The notes: generated by a model from the sequence alone, not told the origin. Positions 33,901 to 46,424 are shown, counted from the first letter of the stretch. The stretch: DNA of 64,000 nucleotides from Pachypanchax playfairii (GCA_006937955.1 SSNP01000001.1:6942099-7006098), one strand, 5' to 3'. Translations and numbers: made by a program.

Positions 33901-36900
33901 ACTTTGTTTCTGGATTAAAACTCCTTCCAGAGGCGTAAACAGCAAATGAAGTGATAACATGAAAGACTCGTTAGTTGATCTCAGGAGCAACATTACCTGT
34001 TCTGAAGCAACGTGCGTGTCGAACAAAGTAATTCAGAGGAGGTGCAGCGTTTGCCTCGGGGGTTAAACAGGAGCACTGACTCTGCTGATGAAAGCTCTCC
34101 ACAGATGATGCTGGAGACTCCAGGCTGGTGGGACGCACCTGCACACACATCTTTGTGCCGTGCAGGGGGGCTAATTTGAGATGACGAGGTACCTGCATGG
34201 GAGCAGGGAGGTACTGATAGTATGCACGGTCTTTAGGTGTTTGGCTCTGTCAGCGTTCCAGGATACCTTGGAGTGAACATCCAGGAGGAAGCAGAGAAAC
34301 ACTGATTAGCTTCGACTTCTAAGCTGCTGTTCATCTCTCTACGAGCATCGTGAGAAAATACACTGAAGAAACTGAAAGACTGGAATTTGACAGGAATTGG
34401 GAAAAAAATGTACCTGCTTTTCTATGTGAACTCAACATACACACAATATACTGTATAATCGTTTTAATAAAAAGGTCAGAATATACAGTACGTTTAACTG
34501 CGTAAATCTTTTCCATTAGCTGGTGAATGATGTTGGTTCAGTCAGAGACTCATCTCAAGTTGTTTCTGTGTTGATGAAGAAAAACAGATCAAATAAGCTC
34601 TAAAGATCAACCAGCTGATGCAACATATTAGTTAATTATTCTAGTTTATTATTGGTGCAAATTAATATGTAAAATAATAACCAGAATATACCTTGTTTCA
34701 CCTCTTCATAACTATTACTGTACACACTGCAGCTTAAACAATGATGCAGCTAATTTGTGGATTTTTTTACAGGTGAATAAACTTCATGTTTGACCTCGTC
34801 ACATCAAACCAATGACATCACAGAACAGGTGACAGACGACCAGTGAAGCTAGGATTAAATCAAACACACTCATACTCAGTTCTTCATTTTGCGCTTCATG
34901 CACACGCCCTCGTGACGGGAAACACATGAAGAAATATGTGTGATGCAGCTTTCATGTTGACGTCGATCGATCTGGCTGTTAAAGAAGGAAATAGAGTCGC
35001 TGCTTGTGAGTTTAGTGCAGAATGAAGATGAAGATAGAGATCAATGACTTGATACAGTGTTTTTTAATCTTTTAACCAGCATTTATGATACATATTTATG
35101 TTTCTTACCAGAATGTATTTAGTTAAAAGTTTACAACAACATGAACACCTGAGCTTAATATAGTGTGTCTCATTCAGTGTTTTGAACCATTCTGAATGGA
35201 AATATTTCATATAGAATGTGTAGAAAAGCAGAAGTTTTGGACCAGACTGTTTTTTTTCTACCTCAATGTCACCTCGTCTGAATGAAAAGCTTCAATTTAA
35301 AACATCAGGTGGCCCGAGGAGCAGCTCTAACATGTCTGTCAGTGGCAGGGCTATTTACTGTCCTCTTTACAGTCAGATGGACTGCAGCACATTGTCATCA
35401 GCCTGCTGCTCTACCAAAATGATGAAGGATAATTTGACTTAATTGCACACAAAGAAAGCTTTAGATTGCTCTTGTCGGTCTGATGACCCCTCGGTGCGAC
35501 TTCTCGTTTTCCATTGAGAAGACTGTCATAACCTGAAAAGAGCTGATCTGTCTATGAAGTGCACATGTTGGTCCTCTGGCTTGCAGCGCTCTAGACTTCC
35601 GCTTTTGATTATGTCATGGTGTCATTAAGTGAAGTCTGCAGCTCATCAGTCCCCAACAAATGTCAGACTGGAAGGATGGAGAACCGAGTTACAGAGAAAC
35701 TCAGCAGATACATAATCAAATTGTAGTGTGACAACTTCTGTTTCTTCAGTTTCTTCTAGACTTCGTCTGTTCCATTTCCTCAGCCTCGAAACTCTGAACT
35801 GTAAACGCAAGCCAGTAACAAAAAGTACTTCAGACAATAAACATATTTCAGAGTAAAAATAGAGCATGTTCAGGAAAGCAAAGAGCAACAACTGAGTGTT
35901 CTTGTGATTGCCTTGAAGACCCGCTGTGGAGGAATTTGCATATTGAGTGGAGTTTCATTATAAAGTCCAATATGTTTGTGATGCTTTACAGTCACGATGT
36001 AACCAGAACTAAACAGGTACTTCAGTTTTCCCCACTTGTGAAATCAAATGTGAGATTTTTAGCAGCAGATTTAAACAGAAATGAAAATTCATTATTAGAA
36101 CATGTTGGAAATTTAACCGTTTAAACTCAAATCAAATTTGGGCCAGAGCACACACGTTGTGATTTCACACTGAAAATCTGGATGGAAATCTGGAAAATTG
36201 AAGCATCTGAGTCAGCATGTACGGTGCCTGGGAAGGGTCAGATGCAGACCCTCAGTGTAAACCAGGAGCACAGATCTGAATATCGGGTTGGAGATTTAGA
36301 TTTTCACTTCTTGTATCAAAAAATGGACAACCACAGTGGCTCAGAAGGTTCAGCTGGGACCCAAAAGGTACATCAGACACAAAGAAAGGTTTCATGAGTT
36401 TTATTACAACAAAAGAATGTGGAAAAAGTTTGACTCCGCCTCCGTCTCCCTGTCAGAGACACACGGATGCTGGAGTCAGAATGTAACAGTCTTATTTACA
36501 CAGAGCTGATTCTTTCAGATGGACGAGAACTGCTGCTGATGGAAGTGACCTCATAGTGAAGGGCTGGCATAAGATGAGGGCGTGGCAGCGAGGATCTGGG
36601 AAGCACTGAGGGGAGTATTAGTAGATGATTCTTATGTTATAAACAACAGACTGATGCAGACACATGTTCAACTTTACTCCTTATTCCTTCAGCATCTAAT
36701 AATAAATCTAATAATACAGAAAACAGTGATTAAATCAGTCCAGTGCACACGCAGCTCCAGACCGTGAACCAGTTCCTCTTTAAAAAGGTGAATGATGAGG
36801 CAGACAGAATTAATCTGTGACTTACTGATCCACGGAGGGAGAGACAAGAGGCATAAACTCAGTCTGTGATCATGAACCTGGTCCAACAAGGACGAGGCGA

Positions 36901-37308
36901 GTTCTGGAGGCAGGAACAAGAACATGGACATGAGAACACTGGACCACTTGTCTGCAGACAGTCTGCCAAGAAGAACCTGCAGAGTATTTAAAGCTGTGCA
37001 AGCAATCAGCTAATGAAGAGGAGCGCTGCAGCAAGCGGTGCACGAACACAACAGAATCAAACATCATGTGGGATAACGTAGAATCGGTGCTGAGATGAGT
37101 GTCGAGGAACCCTCACCAAAGTACTGATACAGAAATATTCTAGTTCAGCTGCTTCCGGACCCAGAACCTGTCTGGGCTTTTCTAATTAAAACTTACAGTA
37201 AAAATCATAAAGCATGCAGATATGGATGAAATATAAAGACACTATTTCAGAAACGGTCCCATTCATTTATATGGAGGGGGCGGGACTTACATCTTTCACT
37301 GTGCTTAG
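30901..37308. other. Unannotated DNA with several conserved-looking blocks
   Basis: No gene recognised. About 31,930-32,530 and 35,290-35,640 are balanced and motif-rich. The first is open on both strands (32129-32527 plus; 32201-32743 minus, 180 codons and Cys-rich) without any known domain. The rest, including 33,070-33,480 and 34,610-35,180, is AT-rich with nothing recognised. Confidence 0.45.
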
Positions 37309-37325
37309 CCAGTAGGGGGCGCCTG
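37309..37325 (+). promoter_or_regulatory. Strong CTCF-like motif
   Basis: CCAGTAGGGGGCGCCTG is the best match in the window to the vertebrate CTCF core (CCA, G/C, C/T, AGGGGGCGC). The surrounding DNA is AT-rich. Binding is inferred from the motif only. Confidence 0.55.
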
Positions 37326-37430
37326 TTTTGTTTATAGAATAGACAGGTCAATCCAATAAAAGTAACTACATTTAAAATAAAAAAGTACATTACAGCTGTA
37401 CAACAGAACATGACACAAGTCTGTCAAATC
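37326..37430. other. Short unannotated spacer
   Basis: AT-rich sequence between the CTCF-like word and a small hairpin. Nothing recognised. Confidence 0.6.
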
Positions 37431-37453
37431 CAGATCAGATTTATTCTGATCTG
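37431..37453. repeat. Perfect 9-bp-stem hairpin
   Basis: CAGATCAGA, a five-base loop (TTTAT), then TCTGATCTG. It is 105 bp from the strong CTCF-like word. Too short for a transposon, and no sign of an RNA gene. Confidence 0.6.
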
Positions 37454-39736
37454 AATCTGTCCCAAAGTCCGTGTTCATCTGGAACATTCTGTGTTACCTT
37501 GTTAGCAAACAAATTAACAGATGTACCAACAAATAAATAAACAAACAAACACCAGTGAAAGCAGAATGACGGCAGTAATAAATACACACTGTAACTATCG
37601 ATTTTACTTTGGTAATTAAAAATACAGATTTACCAGTAAAGTCTACCTGCTACTGCAGTTCACCGTCTGCAGGCTGTTCTCTGGTCAGATTATCAACATT
37701 ATTTTTGTTTTTTGTAAACATATGATGCACTTTGAGGTGTTGAAGTAACCTCCCCTCATACAGGTCTCCACTCAACACCTGATTCAGGAAACTTTTAACA
37801 TTGAGGTGACACTGCAGCCCTTTAATTAAACTTTTTTCAGGGTTTATTATTTATTATAAGCATCTGATTAATTCACCTTTTAGCTGCTGCGTTGCCTCTT
37901 GTTTCACACGACATGCAGACTACACATGCTCTAATTGTCTGGAGACTAATGGGTTTCACAGCTATCACCGAACTCTCTGGTGGATTCTTTTCTTCCCCGC
38001 TGCTCATTTAATTCTGATGGTAGGTTGTATTTACTGAGCACGGACTGAACTTTTTTATATAATGAAGTGCAAATGTACGTGTTTTCCCCTCATTTGAATT
38101 TGTGAAGGGCTGCAGGGCTTCTTATTATCGCTATTGTCTGTTTGTTGGCGCTCTCCTCACTAAGAGTATCGTTTTAATGAGGTAAACATATTCTTCCTGT
38201 CTTTGCTCCCTTCTATATCTGTGGGGCACGCCGTAAAGAAGCTTAACAAAAATATGTCAGTGCCACCAATGCCACCTCTGGAGCCTTTTTCTTTTTTCTC
38301 CTCTCCCCTTATATGTGTTTTTAAATCTGTTTTTGTGCATCTGAGGCCATTATACACACAATGGCAAAACTGGAACAGCGAGAAAAGGGTGTGGGGGAGG
38401 AGATGAAGTGAAGCGTTAGAGGGGCAAAATCTGAAAAAAAAAAAAAGTGAAAAGACTTGTGGGTTCAGGCTCTGTACATAAGATGCTGCTGCGTATTAAC
38501 CAGTAGCTGTAATGCTCTTTTTTTCCACACTTTAACTCTGCCTCCTGAGAGCATCTCAGCATTTTGTCCATTTCTTTTTGTTTGCTGTTTTGGCTCTTGG
38601 TGTTAAAGATCTTTACCCCCACAAACAGCAGCTGCTGCTCAGTTTGTTCACGAGACAGAGAGAATACATTTTCATGCTCATCAAAGAGCTTTGATGCACT
38701 GTGATTTATATCTGAAAGGAAATCTGATAAAATGATCTTGTCTCTTCATATATGGAATATTTATTCATATATTTCTGCAGCTGGATAAACAGCTGCAGTG
38801 TTTTTATGTTTAGGGGAGAAACAGAACTGTACTTCAAGCTAATTAAAGCCTCCTTTCACCATGTTTCCTTTAATCAGCTTGTTTTTTGTGTCCAGCACAC
38901 TTCACGTTACTCAGCAGATGGGTGAGACGGCAGCAGCAGAAGACGTTGACGCTGTAATTTTGCAGTTAATGGAAGCTGCTATCTAATAAACATGTATGTT
39001 TTTGCTCCCTTATGCAGTTATTCATTCCTGGTCCACTTGCTGCAAATTAATTCTGAGGTGGAAAAAGTCAGGAAAAGGGTGATAATAAACAATTAGAAAA
39101 TGACATTAAGAGCTGCTGCTGATCCAACCTTTTACTTTCTCCTCTCAGGGGGGATAAAGGACAGTAAATAATGTTTTTTATGCAGTCCCTGAGCAGCAGC
39201 TAGTGGGCCATCGTATGAAATATAAAAACAGCAATCATAAAAATGTTGTTATGGAGCTCAGACTGAATGTAATTACTTTCATTCATGAACTGAAGAGCTT
39301 AACCCTCCTCCTTCTCTTCAGCTGTTGGAAGGCCCTTAAGGTTTTCTCATACAGCGCAGCATCAAATAAGATTAAATAAGAAACATCGCTGCTCGTACAC
39401 ACAGATACACAAAAACAGACACCACTAAAACAGGCTGTTAGATGTTATCAGCCCGCTGAGATAATATTTGTTCCGTGAGTAAAAATAATCTCAAGCAGAC
39501 TTTTTAAATGTTTACATCAGAATCTTAAACATGCTGAAAAAAAACGAGCTAAACGGATTTGGGTGAAATCTTAACAGACATTAACAAGCAGCAGGTACAA
39601 ACAAGATTCACTGAACTACAATAAAACTGTAAAAGACGTCTGACTGAAGTTAAACAGCTGGTTTCAGATTTAATGTGTGGTTATGTGGAGCAGTTACGAA
39701 GAGTAAGTATCTGCCTGCAGCATCAGTCATTAGTGA
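37454..39736. other. Unannotated DNA with enhancer-like blocks
   Basis: About 37,900-38,420 and 38,860-39,060 are unique, of balanced composition, with homeodomain-type TAAT words and few repeats. Frames at 38160-38406 on both strands and 38416-38622 (minus) show no domains. Candidate conserved non-coding DNA (inference). Confidence 0.4.
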
Positions 39737-39800
39737 GGGCTGTGACTTAGCTGACCGGAGGGTTGCCAGTTCGATTCCAGTTACTCCACACACTTCGTTC
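39737..39800 (+). mobile_element. tRNA-derived SINE head remnant
   Basis: GGAGGGTTGCCAGTTCGATT followed by CCAG contains a polymerase III B-box-like word (AGTTCGATTCC, 39768-39778). It sits in the context typical of fish tRNA-derived SINE heads, with a weak GACTTAGCTGACC upstream. No acceptor stem or cloverleaf can be drawn, so it is not a working tRNA. The SINE body after about 39800 is not recognisable. Confidence 0.5.
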
Positions 39801-41779
39801 CCAGACTTCTAAAAAAAAGGGATTTAACTTTCAAATTCAACCAGAAAGAATTTCTCAGATAAAACCAGATCAACTTGAAGTTTTTTTTATTGTTTTGCTT
39901 CAGTAACTCGACACGTCACGTGTTTATTCTGTTCAGCCCATCTGTCCCGACAGGACAGGATTTGTCCCATGTGTTTTAGTTTCACTTCAGTTATCATGTG
40001 GTGTGTTTTCCCTGGAAACTAAACTAACTCTTAGTTACAGTACTTATAAAATAAACTTAACATAGTACTCAGAATATTTTAAAACTCTCCTTATAAAATC
40101 CCTGTTTGTATTTAAGCAAATTCCTTTTAGATTTTCAAATACACATTTAAAAAAATCTAATTTAGATGAAAACAGCCTAAATGTAAATATTTCCAGACGT
40201 ATAGAAACCTGTAACATATAAAACTTTTCACAGTTTTTAGGATTGTGTTGGAACCGTGTGTCGGGGTCAGTACACCCCCCCTCTACAGCACTGCAGACAC
40301 TGTCCAAATGTTTCCCTTTTTACTAACAAATCCCACCAAAGGGCCAATTCAGAGCACAATGAAGAACCACAGGCAGCTGAGCTGTTTGAGAAAACCCTGA
40401 TGTGAAAGCGAGCTGGAGACACATGAAAGCACTGGCTCGTATCCTCACTCGGATTCATCCCCTCCTGATTCCTGCCTGATTTGTGCCAAACATTCTTTAA
40501 TTTGAGGTGTTTTGTGACCATCACAGTTTCAGCGAGGGACAGAAAAATCTCAGAAACCCCACAAACACCCACATTCAGCATGTAAACGTCTCGTTCTGTG
40601 GCGTCTGCATGTAAAAACCTTCATGACTGATCATTTGATTCAAAATGTGTTTGTTCTTGTTAGTTCTGGAAGGAAACAACATTGTTTGATTTTACAGTCA
40701 TTCATTCAAATCTAATTTGCATTCCACTTCTGATGACAATCAAGAGACAACAAAATGCAAAAGAACAGACTGATTATGTAAAAATTACAAACAAAATCCT
40801 TCAGCGTGTCGTTAATATTCAACTGAAATCATAAAACCCAGTTTTACTCTCTTAATATACGTTTTAAGGTTAAAAAACTAAATGTAAAAAACTATTTTCA
40901 TGTATTGATTGATTTTTGCATTTGCGCCTGTTTTTTTTTAGATTTATTTCTCAGTTTTATAGTAAATATTTTTAGAATTAATCTTTGTTTTTCAAGAGTC
41001 GTAAATGTAATTTTTATTTGCTGATATTTACTTTTATCATTAAAAGGTGTGTATCTTTATTACACCACAGTTTGTGTATTATAATCCAGGTACCAGGGTG
41101 GTTTTATTTTGGCGGTAACAGAGGAAAACACCAGCTTATTAAAGGAAGATAATAGCTTTGTGTTTCCATTTCAAACATGTTTGGAATCTGTCAAATACTG
41201 AGCAAAAATACACTTTAACAAGCAGCCATGAAAAGACTGGAATACACTCCAAAGATGCAATTATCTGCATCAAAGTGAGCTGGATTCATCTTTTTCTCCC
41301 AAACATGCTGATAAAAAGTCAACAGAATAACTTATAGATGATACAAATACCTTCATGATACAGCTTATCCTTCAGCTATTGGAAAACATCTTTTCTCAGA
41401 AAAAAAAAAGTTCTGGGTTTCATTCTCTTTCTGATTGGCAGGAGTTTTTCTGCCCCACCAATCCCCTTAAATCTTTTAGATAAGAGTGAGACACTGTCTC
41501 TGTACTCCGTCTATGTGATATTGGTCCAATCTTTCTTAATGGCACTTTCTCCTTCCTGTAATATTCACTTCATATTAGATTTTAGACTCTTTCTTCTTGA
41601 AGACCTACATTTTAAATTGTTTTTTCTCCAGTGAATTTATCTCAGGTATTTTACTTTGAAGGCGATACCTGCCACTTTGCATTGTTTCTTTACATTCAAC
41701 CCATTCAGGCTGTTAAATCAACTAACAACTGGAGTGTGAACATGGAGAAACATGGGATCAACAATTAAATAATAAGAAG
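39801..41779. other. Unannotated AT-rich DNA
   Basis: Frames at 40044-40307 and 40267-40581 (minus) have no known domain. Long AT-rich runs lie between 40,780 and 41,080. No repeats recognised. Confidence 0.6.
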
Positions 41780-41860
41780 TGATGCAACTACTGAGAAAAC
41801 AACTTTATTATTTTATTATTGTTTCAGCTCTCTGTCTTCATCAAGGTCTTCATCAAACAT
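41780..41860 (-). mobile_element. Possible retroelement tail, minus-strand copy
   Basis: On the minus strand it reads CTTGATGAAGACAGAGAGCT, then GAAACAATAATAAAATAATA and AAGTTGTTTTCTC. This matches the style of a common fish repeat tail (…GATGAAGACA…GAAAC…AATAAAGTTGTT). A second copy in the opposite orientation lies at 42168-42240. The family is not certain; Penelope-like or LINE-derived are possible. Confidence 0.4.
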
Positions 41861-42167
41861 TCACATTCAGCATTTAACTCAAACGAAGAGAAGACAGAAC
41901 CTATGTGACATGAAAGAGATTTATGTTTAGAGTTATTTCTTTATTGATCTCTTATTTGTAATGAATTCTATTAAATGTTTCTGTTTTTATTAGACTTTGG
42001 AGGAAGATCTTTGAGGGCTTCAAAATAAAACCTGGAAAAATCATTGAAACAATCCGAGCGAGTAGCAAACCCCTTAAGTGCTCATTAGTCAATGCGGAAG
42101 TTTCTTATTGGCTGGTTTGTGCTTATTTCTCTGTCATTCTGATTTATTTAAAGACTTTCAGATAGAT

Positions 42168-42240
42168 ATTTCAGTTTGACCTTGATGAGAGCAACAAACT
42201 GAAATATGTTGGTCAAAAAATAAAGTTGTTCTCGTCATTC
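42168..42240 (+). mobile_element. Possible retroelement tail, plus-strand copy
   Basis: Reads GACCTTGATGAGAGCAACAA, then ACTGAAATATGTTGGTCAAA and AATAAAGTTGTTCTC, the same order of words as the minus-strand copy at 41780-41860. The two tails face away from each other across about 310 bp. Confidence 0.45.
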
Positions 42241-42429
42241 TGTTAAAGGTTTTGATCTACTCAGATTACCTTCTGGACTTAGAAGTTATGAAAGTTTATT
42301 TTTTTCTTAAAGTTTATATATTTTTCAGATGTTTCCTGGTACAGTTGGCATTGAGAAGTTTCACTATCCTAAGTGCTGAAGAAGCTGCAGATCAAACAGA
42401 GGCCTTCAGATATGGGGATAGAATTTAAT
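42241..42429. other. Short unannotated spacer
   Basis: T-rich sequence with nothing recognised. Confidence 0.6.
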
Positions 42430-42965
42430 ATTTACTCTTCTCAATGAAGCAGAAAGTCTGTGTACTCACACCTCTCAGCAGACGCCTGTAATCTGCTGCC
42501 TCGCTTGGAGTGTTGAGTCGATTGTGGTTGACGCTGGAAAGTAATTGCTGGGCATCGACTTATACAGCAGCCTGGCAGTCTGCTGAGACTGCATCCCCTG
42601 AATGGACCTGCTTTATTGTCTTTCTTTTAGCACTCTGTGTTCTTAGGTGAAGCAGCAAAACAAAGTCCTCCTGATAATTACAGTCTCTCATTTGTTTGTT
42701 GGGCCTCTTGTGATTTATGTCCTGAATGCTTTTGATTCATCAATTCTCCAAAACATTAGATTAATTCCCTGCTTTGGCAAGAAGCCTGACAATTACTTTT
42801 AGGGTCAACCATAATCATCACAACACCCTGGTGCTATTGTGTAGATTAGATGAGAAGCATATGCTTCATAAAAACAATGGAGGCATTTGTTGAATGACCG
42901 AATCAGGGCAGCTCTCCTGATGGATTGATTTTAATAAAGTAAAGTTGTAGCTTCAGATGAAGTTT
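42430..42965. promoter_or_regulatory. Candidate conserved enhancer with SOX-like motif and palindrome
   Basis: Unique, balanced sequence. At 42854-42867 it has a perfect 14-bp palindrome, GAAGCATATGCTTC, with a central CATATG E-box and an octamer-like flank. Six bases further on is AACAATGG (42873-42880), a consensus SOX word. Several ATTA/TAAT words and GACAATTA lie nearby. This motif grammar is typical of vertebrate developmental enhancers. No coding potential seen. The call is inference; no alignment is possible here. Confidence 0.35.
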
Positions 42966-43290
42966 TTCTGATCCCACCCGCTCCCATCAGGTCTGGTGTA
43001 GTGGGTTCCATGTGTCACTGGCTGCTTCAGAACCAGAGAGGGCTTTAAAATAAATCCAGAGCAGCTGAATTCCAACAAGAATGTTGTTTAATTTGACAAG
43101 CCCATTCTGTCCGGGCTCATGCAGACTGAGACTGTCCAAGACTCACAAAGTTCTCAAAGTTTACTGGCAGAAGTGAGAGTAACACGCCGAAAAGCTAGTT
43201 TCTAAATCCTGTTTGTCTTAAAACTACAGCTCTTTGTGGTAAGGTGATATTACTTATTTTATTATTATTATAATATATTTATTTTATTAT
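42966..43290. other. Short unannotated spacer
   Basis: Ends in an ATT-rich low-complexity run (43256-43290). No gene recognised. Confidence 0.6.
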
Positions 43291-43611
43291 CACCTCCACC
43301 AGGAGGTTGTTTCACCAGCGTTTGTTAGTCTGTCTGTTAGCAAGATACTCAAAAAGTTCTGGATGGATTTAGATAAACAATTCAGGAAAGGTCAGACATG
43401 GTCCAGAAGAAGTGATTTTGTGTCATCATTGTGATATAGAGTTGTTTTTAACATATCTGTATGTAACATCTAATAGATGGTTCAGGTGCTCAGTAATGAA
43501 ATACAGCTTCATTTTTGGTGTAAATCACAACAGGGAGGGGGTTCTTTGGGGGGGTTCTTTGGGGGGGGTTCTTTGAGGGGGTTCTTTGGGGGGTGGTCTG
43601 CACTCTTCTAG
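43291..43611 (+). mobile_element. Helitron-like or related abundant fish repeat
   Basis: Begins CACCTCCACCAGGAGGTTGT and continues TTAGTCTGTCTGTTAGCAAG and CTCAAAAAGTTCTGGATGGA, the diagnostic opening of a very common teleost repeat. It ends GGTCTGCACTC then TTCTAG. The usual version has a short GCGCTC/GAGTGC hairpin before CTAG, which suggests Helitron ends. Here that hairpin is partly deleted. No Rep/helicase coding is present. The repeat is confident; the Helitron assignment is tentative. Confidence 0.55.
43534..43594 (+). repeat. G-rich minisatellite, 13-14-bp unit, four copies
   Basis: Four units of GGGGGGGTTCTTT with varying numbers of G, lying inside the Helitron-like repeat. G-quadruplex-capable. 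Variation in G count between units is typical of slippage. Confidence 0.85.
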
Positions 43612-46424
43612 TTTACAATTGAAATGTACAGAAAAAAACAACAATTTAAGGAAAATCTAATAATAGTGTTAATAGCAATAGCTGCTATAAAAAGTTGAGC
43701 ACTTTTGTAAAGGGGTTGTCAAGAGCATGTGTGAGTAGTCGGTATGTTACCTGCTGCAGACACAGTCATCTCAGGCCTCGTCTACACGACTTCATATACT
43801 TATTATTATTATTTTTTCATTATTCCATTAAGAACAGTGAATGACTCACTTCCCCAGACTGTAATGTTGATGTTCACATCGTTTCTGATAAACGTTTTAC
43901 TTCCTGTGTTTTTGTTTTTCAAAGTGGAGATTGTTTTAATTCACATTTTGGTGGATGAAAAATATTGAGCTTTACTTAGCAAATGGGATTAGAGCAATTG
44001 AACTCTGCATCCTCCCAAAAACAAACAATTTTTTCCTGTTTTGTGTAAATTCAAATTTAAATGGTTCCTGCTCAGATTACTCGTTATCTCAACATCTCCA
44101 TTAGATCTACTGCTAAGAGAGCAGAGCTGCTCAACACAGTCCCACATAAAGAAACAAAAAATATTTGTACTTTCATTGATCTTTTGGATGTAAAGAAACA
44201 GATAAGTCAAATAAAACATTCAGCTGTAACTCATTGTGCTCAGAGGCAGCGAAACAAAAACCTCCAAAGTTCATGAATATGGACGAGCCTTCTGAGGACA
44301 AAAACAGCCTCCAGTCTCCAGAAACACAAACTGTTGTCTTCAGTGGGACGGAGTCTGTGTGCATCTGTCTCAGCTATCAGTAAAGCCTCAGATTAACACA
44401 TCTGGAAACATTAAGTTACATTTCCAGCAGAGAAAAAGGTTCAAAGTTTAATTTTCATTGTGTAACATGTGACTCAATCAAACACAAGTTTAATTCATCC
44501 AAACAAAACCAGTAAAACCCAAAGTCTTACTTTTATTATTAGATTGTAAAATAGTCAAAATGCTGTTGAAGATGGTTTGACAGTTAAAATGAGAAAACAG
44601 TTTCCAGTATCAGCTGGAGAATCTCTTCTTCTATGGTTTTTAAAATGTTTTTCTTCCTTTGTTAAGGTATTTATGTAATCAGGTAAGTTTAATGTTATTA
44701 TAGAATCTTATTTAGTCGTAAAAATTCAACTTATTTAATTTACAGTAATATAATTTGGTAAAAAGCAACACAAATCAGAATTTGAGACCAAAAACAAGAT
44801 AGTTAACATTCTTCTGTTACAGAAGTAGAGATGCTATTAAAGTCTGCTAGACTTTATCTGATACTGCACTGCACTTATTTCTTAGATAATACTAAATAAT
44901 TCATGTTTCAGTGGAATAAAAAACTACTTTTATCCTTAATGTGGCAGTCTCTAACATATACTGTTCTATACTTCTACAGAACTCAAAAATTGTTCCATCA
45001 TGTCAGGAGTTTTAAGACTTTGTCACTGGACTCTGTGCTGCATTTTGTCTCATTGTTTTGGATTTAGAATAAATTATTACATGAAATAGGAAGAAAAACA
45101 AACCCACCTGCTGGCAGTGTGAGAGGAATCACTCAATCACTTGCAACAAATTGAAAAAGAAAATAGCATTAATAATTGATACTGCTGACCAGTGCAGAGC
45201 TCTCTCATGGTGTGGATCACTGACTTCCAGGAATCAGACTTAAACAAACAAACCTGTAAATACTCTGCAGTTATTTTCTGATAATTATTTAATGACCCAA
45301 AGGAAATTAGACGGTTGAAAAATAAAAACATATTACAAGTACTTTTGTTTAAACTATAATTTAATTTAAAGTGGGCAATTTAAAACATTGCCTCTGAGAA
45401 AACTTGATTTGCATTTTAACTACTTTTCAAGGTTTGATGAATGTAATATTTAAGCTGGAATCTTGTTATTTTAGGATTGCTTCTGGCAGAGGGTCATTTC
45501 TTAGAACAAGTTCAATAAGACTAAAGGAAATGATTCAGTTTTATTTTGGTGGAAATAAATGTCAAATATTTTCAATCTCATTATGTTCAGTTGATGGTAC
45601 AAGGGTTGGGAGGAGATTATCAAGCCTTGGCAGATTAAAACATTGACATTCAAATAATTAATGTGACTTTTATTTTGAGAAATTAGAGTTTTCTTTCCCC
45701 CCCCACCAGCAGCAGGTAGTACCATGCTAATAACACTGGTAACATGCTGGTTACGCACAGGGGTGCATTTTCCAGCACAACACCAAACCCACAGTCCCGT
45801 ATTGATATAGTTGTTTTATTTTGAAAGAATAATTAATTTGAAATGACGGCCATGGATGAGCTTCATCATTAGTGCCAGATACACACACTTCCCAACGCTA
45901 ATACACCAAGCAGGTGAACATAAACACATACTCAACTAGAAGAATGAACAATGTGGATCCCTGCAAGTATTAAAAGACTTACAACATGTAAAAAGTGTTT
46001 TTTTCTTATAAATGTCCATCAGCAGTGGAGACACAGAGACACTTTTTACATCTCAGAGTTCTGTCAGGTGTCTCATATTTACACATACTGGTTGACCTGA
46101 TGTTTATTGAAAGCACCAAAAAACAGACACAGTTGTAATATTTGGTTGTATTTAAGGAGGAAGATATTTTTTACAGTGTATTTCCTGTGATCTTTACCTG
46201 TGTCAGGTATCGCTGCCCTCTCACGTGAACAGTTGACAGTCTCTGCTGCTTTTTGTGAGAACGATCCGGATGTTTGATCCCAGCTTCATGCAGCTGATCA
46301 CGGTTTGTTTTATGACTCTCAGGAAGTCGAGCTGCTTCTAATATTCTTTAAAATTCTTTCTGTTTTTGTTGAAAATGTTTGACACTTACAGTTTTGACTC
46401 CTAAATTTAAAGGGCAGATGGGGT
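43612..46424. other. Unannotated DNA
   Basis: Frames of up to 85 codons on both strands (43744-43968, 44061-44276, 45404-45646 plus; others minus), none with a recognised domain. AT-rich in most parts. A nine-base C run lies near 45,698. No other repeat recognised. Confidence 0.55.

Noticed and set aside
39737..39800. A functional tRNA gene
   Set aside because: Only a B-box-like word is present. No acceptor stem, anticodon arm or A box can be fitted.
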